A stretch of DNA of 29,095 bases from CAMCHP01 sp036835325. GTDB taxonomy: Bacteria; Bacteroidota; Bacteroidia; Flavobacteriales_D; Sanyastnellaceae. The stretch lies in contig DAITMF010000040.1 in the NCBI GenBank assembly GCA_036835325.1, forward strand, positions 1 to 29,095, written 5' to 3'. This document shows, piece after piece, positions 12,201 through 16,485 of the stretch; within the stretch, counting starts at the first letter, position 1, and every line of letters starts with the position of its first letter. A model generated the notes under the pieces. That model was given only the letters and a program-made list of their open reading frames with translations. It had not been told where the DNA came from and ran no database searches. Made by a program: the position numbers and the translations under genes.

Positions 12201-13399
12201 GGAATGGTGTTGATGATTGCTCCCGGTACCGTCGTGTACGCTACCCCGTTCCATTGAAGGGTCGGTGCAGCTTCAGGCGATGCGGTGATGTTCATCAGCT
12301 GATTCGAGGTGTTTACCTGAAAGCGTGAGAACTCAATGTACCGACTACCGGTACAGTCAATTTGTGGAATGGCGCTCATGCCCACTTCATCGTCATTCGA
12401 TGCTCCGGAAAAGTGGTAGCAGTAGGCTACATTTGATGTACGCAAGTAATGTGGCGACCCCGTTGTTCCGGTAAGGGTGTAATCGAACACTTGACCGGCG
12501 TTGAGCGTTGCAACCGGTGTTGCGCTTCCGTTAACGAATACTTGGGTGTTGTTCTCGGTGGCTACAATGATGGCATAGTCGAAGGGGTCGGTGTTTTGTC
12601 CTTTTAACACCACAAATTCAGTCCCCATCAAATCAATGGGTACCAATTGGTCGGTGCCTCCATCGGCGGCGTTGCCACCGGCGATGCGTGTGTGGGTTGA
12701 CCCGGAGTTCACCACAATGTTTTTATTGGAGGTTACATGCGCACCTGCTACGTGTTGAATCGGGTTGTTGCCGCGAATGAGGTACGACTCTCGCGCGTTC
12801 AATGTGATGGTATGCGGGTTAGGAAGGTTTCCCGTGCCGGTAACGAACATGTCAAACGGCGTTTCAAAGGTGATGGTGGTGTTGTCTTCCGTGGCCATTA
12901 CGGTAATGAAGTGAAACTCGTTCGGGCTGTAGGTTGCATTTAGGTTGCGCACCTGACTGCCCGCCCAAAAATCAGTCCCCAAACCGTTTCGCCCTTTCAG
13001 GATAACAAGCGTTTGGTTAAAACCCGCTGAAATTTTGTGCACGCATTGAATGGCTTGATCAGCAGTAACCAAGAGGCCTGCTGTTGTATTGACGGTGTTC
13101 GGAACCGTCGTTTGACCCAAAACAGCCGTCAACGGAACCACAAGGGGGTTGCCGGCCCATACTTGGCCGTCGAAAACGAACGTTGTTCCGTCGCCAGTCT
13201 CGATGTGCACGTTCACCGGAATCGGCGAAGGTGTTGAAATAAACAATTCTGAAGGCTCGTTGTGGCCGGTTTGGCCTGTATCCCAAATGGGAGGCATCCA
13301 GAATTGAGTGTCGAATTGGCCGAAGGCCGGAGCTTGAAATACAAGCGCCAAAACCAGCGCCGAAAGGGCTTTTAGGGCAGTGTTCACAGAGTGTTTCAT
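3212..13399 (-). CDS. Giant secreted adhesin-like protein: IgGFc-binding-like head, 31 tandem PKD/Ig-like repeats, type B T9SS C-terminal domain
   Basis: About 3395 residues. An ATG at 13397-13399 gives a clean signal peptide (MKHSVNTALKAL... ending AFGQ near residue 28); a GTG 11 codons earlier is possible but adds polar residues ahead of the signal. Residues about 30-450 resemble the bacterial IgGFc-binding N-terminal domain (TDQLVPIDLMGTEFVVLKG, VATENNTQVFVNG). Residues about 455-556 form a cysteine-containing beta-sandwich. Residues 557-3300 are 31 tandem repeats of about 88 residues. Residues about 3302-3395 are a gliding-motility-associated C-terminal domain (IPDAFSPNNDGINDFFEV, FNRWGVEVF, W-D-G). 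The architecture is that of a T9SS-exported surface filament or adhesin, SprB-like in logic but not clearly orthologous. It is followed by PorP/SprF and OmpA-family genes with gaps of 8 and 19 bases. Ligand unknown. The CTD and repeats are directly visible; adhesion is inferred. Confidence 0.93.
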   Translation of the reverse strand: MKHSVNTALKALSALVLALVFQAPAFGQFDTQFWMPPIWDTGQTGHNEPSELFISTPSPIPVNVHIETGDGTTFVFDGQVWAGNPLVVPLTAVLGQTTVPNTVNTTAGLLVTADQAIQCVHKISAGFNQTLVILKGRNGLGTDFWAGSQVRNLNATYSPNEFHFITVMATEDNTTITFETPFDMFVTGTGNLPNPHTITLNARESYLIRGNNPIQHVAGAHVTSNKNIVVNSGSTHTRIAGGNAADGGTDQLVPIDLMGTEFVVLKGQNTDPFDYAIIVATENNTQVFVNGSATPVATLNAGQVFDYTLTGTTGSPHYLRTSNVAYCYHFSGASNDDEVGMSAIPQIDCTGSRYIEFSRFQVNTSNQLMNITASPEAAPTLQWNGVAYTTVPGAIINTIPGLPGWVAITMPNSALQNNNIITSEGFFHAGFLTGNGGATGTYGYLSGFNDAYEFLDPVTFLPTTIYTVGTLCSGQSIDHCLLVYSCADDHNIIDVEGNNGNVVLTPPSSPFDTCFTYQAPFNFAGRDTLTITVENRFGFTGNIDVVFRVVNPDTPIDAGPTQELCGVFTGTLSAVNPDPMVPGTWTLISGAGTITNPNSPTTAVTGLGMGVNTFRWMQDYGCQENFDFTQIIVYDGTPPPANAGADAELCSDNNTYVLQGNNPGNTAIGTWTVTAGGATIFNINNPNATATNLPIGQNILAWNLNNGPCPGGNTSDQMNIFVFDVNHPAANAGVDQEFCSDGFTSASLSGNPPIFPASGTWSVVSGTGTFANAAARETTVSGLSIGENVFQWTIDNGPCGTLTDTVIITLYDASVANASAGGDQELCTPATSTVLSAIEPNGPGFGTWSLVSGSGTFSNANNASATVSNLAIGTNVLRWTVDNGPCAATGTFDDVIITVFDNNLAPANAGEDQQLCVASITDVVLDAEPVDGPATGSWSVVSGGGTVLNPSNPASLVSGLSLGTNTFLWTVNNGPCAAPTTDQVTITVFNDDLAPANAGPDASFCTPTSTYTMQATAPTAPAVGQWTLVSGTGTISNVNNPNANISGLGIGANVFRWSILNGPCPGAVEFDEMTIFIFDENAPVANAGPNQSICFNPVVPQSVTMAANSAIFPGTGEWTLISGSGNIANPSSPTTTITNLAVGENVFQWSINNGSCAQGVSTDLVSIFVFDIGQAAANAGPNQDLCSDNPTTNLAGNAVTFPATGTWVLTSGSGSIANPNDPNTTVSGLGTGVNVFTYTVNNGTCGVATSDQVTITVYEGALSPANAGPDQVICSSTPSVILNGNNPQAPASGVWSLVSGSGTITNPTSFNTSVTGLGVGVNVFEWTVDNGACSGFTNDQVSITVFDSTAPAANAGPDQQLCLPQTSTDLAATQAVFPAIGTWTVVSGTGVFANATSPTTTVSGLSVGVNTFRWTVTNGPCAPASTNDLVSITVFSNAQTITAGPDQQLCTPVTSATMNGTAPIFPATGQWTLVSGSGNIVNPSNPTTAITGLGLGENVFQWSISNGPCSGSPLTDQVVITVFNNDQADANAGADIELCTPQSSVALSGNAAVAPATGFWTLISGSATIDQPTNPNTTVSGLGVGTVVLQWTIENGPCTPPTSTDQVTIRIYDTNAPAANAGGDLQFCQPAGVVALSGNSPVAPATGQWTLISGTGIIANPSNPTTTVSGLGVGNNVFQWTITNGVCGGTTNDQVTLSVFSATAPVAQAGEDQNLCTPENFTVLAGNTPQIPGTGIWTLVSGSGDIVNPSSPTSPIENLAIGENIFQWTINNGPCGNTSDQVSIFVFDGGAPQANAGTDFSLCTPNNSVQLNASPAVDPGVGTWTLVSGTGSIANVNDPNTTVSNLGVGINTFAWTLDYATCGTQADLVNVVVYDSSIPVANAGTDQELCTPTDFTTLNATGVSAPAIGTWTLIQGNGDIINPNNPNTAVENLGLGENIFVWTLFNGNCLDVADRTDTVTIFLFNVDLADAFAGNDQEFCTPNTSATLTATPLNGAATGQWTLVSGGGTIANPSSSTTTVSNLPVGENIFQWTVDNGPCANGVTSDQVSIFIFDENQTAANAGDDQQWCTPLNSVQLNGNAATFPAQGTWTLISGSGTIANPNDPNTFVTNLAPGENIFRWRIVNGPCGSFTQDFVTIFVFNAFNEDAVAGADQELCLPSLSTLLEGNTPQLPAGGTWTLVSGSGDIASPNNPNSTVSNLAIGANVFEWTVDNGPCANGVTSDTVTIFVFDPNAAVAEAGDDQTLCTPIVSTTLEGNAPAFPGVGTWTLVSGSGTIVDPNDPSTEVTNLGIGDNVFEWTIYNGPCPGSGSSDFVTITVFDRLQSAADAGNDQALCTPQEATVLTANAAGYPATGFWTLIQGGGTIVNVNNPNSPFINIEPGVNVLMWTVDNGVCEPGVTTDLVTISLFEFDSQDADADQDQEFCLPITETVLNANATTAAAVGTWSVSSGTATFADANDPNTAVSGLSVGENVLVWTINNGPCGLSSDEVVVRIFDPSAPEASAGEDQFFCTPTSTTILNGNTPATPGTGTWTLEGGMGTIANPNDPNTLLSGLTIGENVFCWTIYNGPCEEPTTDCVSIFIYDENHPNAVAGQDQELCLPVSTTLLQATAAIFPAFGTWELVSGSGVIAEPNNPNSLVSGLELGENVFQWTINNAPCTAGNSSDLVTIYVFEEGIEPAFAGDDQAFCAPTSTTTLTASPLNSPNTGTWELLDGNGTIDSPFTETTTVSGLTVGENVFIWTVYNGSCELALSNDTVSVFIFDNLQEPANAGEDQELCLPVNGTLLSANDAVFPAVGEWVLIEGSGTVLSPNDPNSPVADLAVGINTFQWTITNGECEDSTTSDTVTILVFSEDAAEADAGPNQAICTPDGSVVLAAAVPDVPSTGTWTVIQGGGSVSDPNDPNAVLSGLTVGEHILQWTIYNGPCTNNNSFDFVTITVFDGSQEPASAGENQDLCAPDDTVVMNADAPIFPAVGTWSILSGSGSIANPNDPNTTVSNLPIGVTVLRWAVNNGPCGEPTEALVTITVYNPDSPNADAGADQSFCAPFGGTQLEGNAPLQPATGQWTLISGSATIGNPSVHNTTVTNLGLGTNVFVWTLSNGVCANAITSDTVWVFVNDINVAQADAGLDQSLCGIPFELQLQGSETIGNTATGVWTILEGGADFENVNNEATYISNLQLGTNTFVWTVDNGECGTSSDEVTITVYNPELPSAFAGTDLEICEDDFIIFNLPGSDVEFPAAGEWTVLSGPIEISDLNDPNATVWSLGSISSPLVDVVSELIWTVDNGPCGTTADTASYTLLDCLTIDIPDAFSPNNDGINDFFEVPNLYKYPNNIIKIFNRWGVEVFQAAPYRNDWDGRSIHPATFGEELPSSTYYYILDLGEPNIPVFTGYIYLKR
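3500..11731 (-). repeat. 31 tandem repeats of about 265 bp (88 residues) inside the giant adhesin-like gene
   Basis: Reading the protein, 31 consecutive units share the pattern (N/D)AG.DQ.LC.P...L.GN.P..P..G.W.L.SGSG.I.NPN.PNT.VS.L..G.N.F.WT..NGPC....D.V.I.VFD. Each unit has one cysteine after DQ.L and one in NGPC, suggesting an intradomain disulfide in an Ig/PKD-like sandwich. The first unit starts at 11731 and the last ends near 3500 (8232 bases, mean 88.5 codons). Units are clearly diverged at DNA level, so this is an old array, not a recent expansion. The first (DYGC instead of NGPC) and last (a longer loop before the final strand) are the most atypical, as is common at array ends. Confidence 0.95.
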
Positions 13400-13598
13400 A
13401 CGTTGGTGCACCTCATTGAGGCGGTTAGTCACACCGGTTTATACGTAATCGCCTGAAATGGTTTCGGTTTAACTGCCTGAATAGGAATTTTCTTACTTCG
13501 GTGTAACCTTCTTAAACCATTGGCGTAGAAGGAAACAAGCCGCCGGTTTTAATTAAGGTTTTGGTTGACTCATCAAACAGGCTTGGCTTAAACTGAAG

Positions 13599-13625
13599 AA
13601 GGGTTCGCATGTGCGGCCCTTTTTT
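13599..13625 (+). terminator. Short hairpin followed by a T-run on the plus strand
   Basis: GGG (13601-13603) pairs with CCC (13617-13619), T13605 wobble-pairs with G13616, and CGC (13606-13608) pairs with GCG (13613-13615), leaving a four-base ATGT loop and a bulged T13604. Six Ts follow on the plus strand (13620-13625). It has intrinsic-terminator form on the plus strand, yet no plus-strand gene precedes it, so it may stop antisense transcription or form a leader structure in the giant gene's transcript. Confidence 0.4.
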
Positions 13626-13640
13626 GTTTTGGATGGATGG
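13626..13640. repeat. GTTTTGGATGGATGG motif, copy 1
   Basis: A T-run followed by GGATGGATGG. A near-identical 15-mer recurs 80 bp away beyond the S8 terminator, and a related copy lies near 27239, all in non-coding DNA. No function is assigned. Confidence 0.6.
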
Positions 13641-13661
13641 GTTACGCATCCGGCGAAGCCG

Positions 13662-13704
13662 AAAAAAAAACCGCCACGGTCATAAAACGACCGGGCGGTT
13701 TTTT
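13662..13704 (-). terminator. Strong intrinsic terminator of the S8 peptidase gene
   Basis: CCGCC (13671-13675) pairs with GGCGG (13694-13698) and CGGTC (13677-13681) pairs with GACCG (13689-13693), with one bulged A (13676) and a seven-base loop. On the minus strand the stem is followed by nine Ts (complement of 13662-13670). It sits about 22 bases past the S8 stop codon. The flanking A/T runs make it potentially bidirectional. It separates the S8 gene from the surface module. Confidence 0.9.
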
Positions 13705-13723
13705 GATTTTGGATGGATGGATG
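13705..13723. repeat. GATTTTGGATGGATGGATG motif, copy 2
   Basis: Same T-run plus GGATGGATGG motif as at 13626-13640, here directly after the S8 stop codon and extended by one more GGAT unit. The two copies bracket the terminator hairpin. Confidence 0.6.
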
Positions 13724-13726
13724 AGC

Positions 13727-16390
13727 CTACTGACGCTGTAAAACCACCTTCTTGGTGGCCTGCGGAATGCCATCAGTGATGAGCTGTACCATGTAAATAC
13801 CGGTTGAAAGCTGATCCATGTTGATGCGGGCAACTCCGTTGGTGAAGCTCGATGCCACAACACGGCCTGTTAAGTCGAGAACGTCGATTTGGTGCATGCC
13901 TTCAGGCAAGCTCACGTTCAAAATGCCTGTGCTGGGGTTCGGGAACACCGACCAATCGGTGCCGCGAGCTTCAGAAACAGAGTTTACGATGTTGGTCGAA
14001 ATCTCCACACAGTAGTCTTCAACCTCACCGAACTCCATTTCTTCACATGGCGCAGGCGGCGATGCATTGCCGAAGAAGCCGGCGTACTTCATGCTAACAC
14101 GCAAACGAACAGAACCTGGCGCAGTGGTTTGAGCCAATGTGAATTCACCCGATTGTGCCTCTGAACTTCCTGCGTTAGATGTGAAGATGATTTCGTTGGC
14201 TTGGAATTCACCGTCTTGGTTGGTGTCAAGCCAAGCTCGCCAAATCTCACTGAACGCTGTACCTGAGAAACCCGGTGTAAGCGTCAAGGTGTAGGTGCCA
14301 CCGGGGTCGAGAACTGTGCTTTGCTCGGTGTTCATGGTGAAATCGCCATAGCCGCCATTGTCGCCGCTGTTTGAATCAATTGATACGAGTTGAATGCGCT
14401 GAATCCACTCGTCATCGGTTCCTCCAAACGAGCCACAGAAGTTGAAGTCGGTGCAGGGCCCGCAGCCCATTGTAGTGAACTCAGCCACTTCAATGGCCTC
14501 GAGCACGGTGCCGTCACCACATTCCAAACCGAGCTCGATGAGGTACATGGTGCACGGGTCAAGGTCAGAGAACATCATTGCTGTATTGATAATGCCACTG
14601 AAGCTTTCGGCATTGCCAGCCTCATCGGTAATTACCACGGTGTAGCTTTCTGCTGCAAGCACCGAAGCCCAGCTTACCATGGCGCTGTTCTCGCCAATGT
14701 CAGAAACGGCGATGCTGTCAAAGTCAGGGTATTCGCAGCACCCGTCGGTGGGCCATGTTTGGAGGGCTGACCAACCGCTTTCGGTATCGGCACACATGGC
14801 CATTACCTGTGTTTCGTATTCGGTGCACCAGAGCAATTCGGGGAATGTGTAATTGGTTTCTGTGATGCCGTTCACTTCAATCCAGTCTGCTGCACCTGTT
14901 TCGCGGTAACGCAGGTTGAAACCGGTCATAGAAGCGGTGCCTCCCCAGCTGATTGAATAACCGTCAGTGGCATCGCCTCCCAAGGCCACACCAAAGGGTG
15001 AAAAGCAATCAGAGTCGCTGCAGCTTTGCAATACCAGTTGAATGGAGTTGTTTACGTTCAATCGTCCGCCGCTGATGGTTTCAGTGGTGAGGTTCGGAAC
15101 AGGGTCGGTACCGTCCATCAAAACCTGGTACACGTAATCGGCACCGGCTTGCGGATCAGCGTGAATCAACGTTGCGAATGACGGACAAGGCGTTGAGTAA
15201 ATCAGCGCGATGGCGCCCGCCGTGAGTGGTGACGCAAACGAGGTGCCCGATGTGGCGCCGTAACCGTTCGAACCTGAGGTCGTCCAAACCGCTTCACCCG
15301 GTGCGCCAAGGTCAATGGTGGTTTGCCCATAGCCCGAGAAGGTGCGCACGTCGTTGTTGTTGGTGGCGGTTACTGCAACCATGTACGGACTGCTGCAACC
15401 TGTTGGCATGTCGCTTACTACGTCAATGTTTACGTTGTTGTTGGCCGTCGCGCCACAGTTAAGAATGCCGACTTCACCAAGGGCGTCGTACACACCGCAC
15501 CAAATGGGGTAGTTTTCTGCATTGGCGTTATCGATGCCCCAAGAAGCGTTGGTGGCCACAACGAAGGCGCCTTTTTCGCCGCCGTTTTCATTGTACAAAG
15601 CACGCATGGTTAGTGCGTAGTTGTAAGCTGAAACAACGGATGCTTCGCTGTTTATGTTTTCACCGGCAACCGACATGATTTTTACGTCCCAGTTTACACC
15701 GGCAACTCCGAGGTCGTTGTTCCCTTTGGCGCCAATCATGCCCATTACTTGGGTACCGTGGCCTCCGTTGAAGACGCCGGCGTCGTTGTTTGACTGAACG
15801 TTCCAACCGTTGTAATCGTCAACGTAGCCATTGCCGTCGTCATCAAGGCCATTGCCTGGAATTTCGAGCAGGTTTACCCACTTGTTATCGACCAAATCAG
15901 GGTGGTTTAAGTTTCCTCCTTCGATAACGCACACCACGATTTCATCGCCGAAGGCGGTGGTGCCGCCGGTGGTGATGTCCCATGCCAAGTCGGCATCTAT
16001 ATCGGCGTCGTTCGCGTTCACATGGTGCCATTGGTTACCGAAACTTGGGTCATTCGGAATTGCTCGGTGCTCAACAAAGTGGTTGAACTGAGCGGCGACA
16101 ATGACGGGGTGATTTGATACGGCACGCTTAAAGTCGTAAGCGTTCACCACATCGGCATCAAACGACAGGTGCCAAATGGCCATGCGCGAGCTGAGTTGCT
16201 TCACTACTGTCAAGCCGGTCTCTACTCCGCTGACGTTTCTAAAGTCGACCAAAAGATCGTTAATGCGGCTGTTGTCGCTGAGCTTAACAAGCAGTTCCCC
16301 TTCAGCGAATGGGGTCTCACCGTTTGGAAGCTGCGCTTGCACGGTTAGCGCGAGCATCCATCCGAAAAGGGCTAAGTAAATGCGTTTCAT
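13727..16390 (-). CDS. Secreted S8 (subtilisin-like) peptidase with FN3 and GEVED-like domains and type A T9SS sorting tail
   Basis: An 887-residue exported protease. Signal peptide residues 1-20 (ending VQAQ), then a propeptide-like stretch to about 130, a peptidase S8 domain (about 145-450), two FN3-like domains (about 460-555 and 560-650), a beta-rich segment containing FGEVEDYC (GEVED-like, up to about 800), and a 75-residue type A T9SS tail from WSVFPNPSTG (813) to the end. His211 (GGHGTQVMG) and Ser384 (SGTSFASPLTAG) are intact. The position expected for catalytic Asp is Glu157 (VIEGG before HPDL). A probable calcium loop (DDDGNGYVDD, 183-192) follows the Asp region. The tail predicts export by the T9SS and cell-surface attachment or release. 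The gene is monocistronic: 95 bases separate it from murF-alr upstream and a strong terminator follows. Substrate unknown. Confidence 0.94.
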   Translation of the reverse strand: MKRIYLALFGWMLALTVQAQLPNGETPFAEGELLVKLSDNSRINDLLVDFRNVSGVETGLTVVKQLSSRMAIWHLSFDADVVNAYDFKRAVSNHPVIVAAQFNHFVEHRAIPNDPSFGNQWHHVNANDADIDADLAWDITTGGTTAFGDEIVVCVIEGGNLNHPDLVDNKWVNLLEIPGNGLDDDGNGYVDDYNGWNVQSNNDAGVFNGGHGTQVMGMIGAKGNNDLGVAGVNWDVKIMSVAGENINSEASVVSAYNYALTMRALYNENGGEKGAFVVATNASWGIDNANAENYPIWCGVYDALGEVGILNCGATANNNVNIDVVSDMPTGCSSPYMVAVTATNNNDVRTFSGYGQTTIDLGAPGEAVWTTSGSNGYGATSGTSFASPLTAGAIALIYSTPCPSFATLIHADPQAGADYVYQVLMDGTDPVPNLTTETISGGRLNVNNSIQLVLQSCSDSDCFSPFGVALGGDATDGYSISWGGTASMTGFNLRYRETGAADWIEVNGITETNYTFPELLWCTEYETQVMAMCADTESGWSALQTWPTDGCCEYPDFDSIAVSDIGENSAMVSWASVLAAESYTVVITDEAGNAESFSGIINTAMMFSDLDPCTMYLIELGLECGDGTVLEAIEVAEFTTMGCGPCTDFNFCGSFGGTDDEWIQRIQLVSIDSNSGDNGGYGDFTMNTEQSTVLDPGGTYTLTLTPGFSGTAFSEIWRAWLDTNQDGEFQANEIIFTSNAGSSEAQSGEFTLAQTTAPGSVRLRVSMKYAGFFGNASPPAPCEEMEFGEVEDYCVEISTNIVNSVSEARGTDWSVFPNPSTGILNVSLPEGMHQIDVLDLTGRVVASSFTNGVARINMDQLSTGIYMVQLITDGIPQATKKVVLQRQ

Positions 16391-16420
16391 CTTGCAGGTT
16401 CTTTGGTTTCAAAATCGTTT

Positions 16421-16428
16421 CAATAATA
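16421..16428 (-). promoter_or_regulatory. Near-match to the Bacteroidota -7 element upstream of the S8 gene
   Basis: On the minus strand this reads TATTATTG, one mismatch from TAnnTTTG, 30 bases before the S8 start codon. No clear TTG -33 element stands at the usual distance, so this is a tentative call. Confidence 0.3.
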
Positions 16429-16485
16429 CAACAATGGCTTCGGAAACCCCCTTTCAAATTCAATCAAGCTCAGATTCCTGACCGA

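Larger units (their letters stand above)
13400..13664 (-). other. Upstream region of the giant gene, no gene seen
   Basis: About 265 bases between the giant gene and the terminator of the S8 peptidase gene. No coding sequence is credible here. No minus-strand TAnnTTTG element (plus-strand CAAAnnTA) was found, unlike most other transcription units in this window. The region holds one short hairpin (13599-13625), one GGATGGATGG motif and an AT-rich patch (TTTTAATTAAGG around 13547-13558). The promoter of the surface module is presumably here but cannot be pinned down. Confidence 0.5.

Noticed and set aside
13400..13432. GTG start at 13430-13432 for the giant protein
   Set aside because: It adds 11 polar residues ahead of a normal signal peptide; the ATG at 13397-13399 is the better start.
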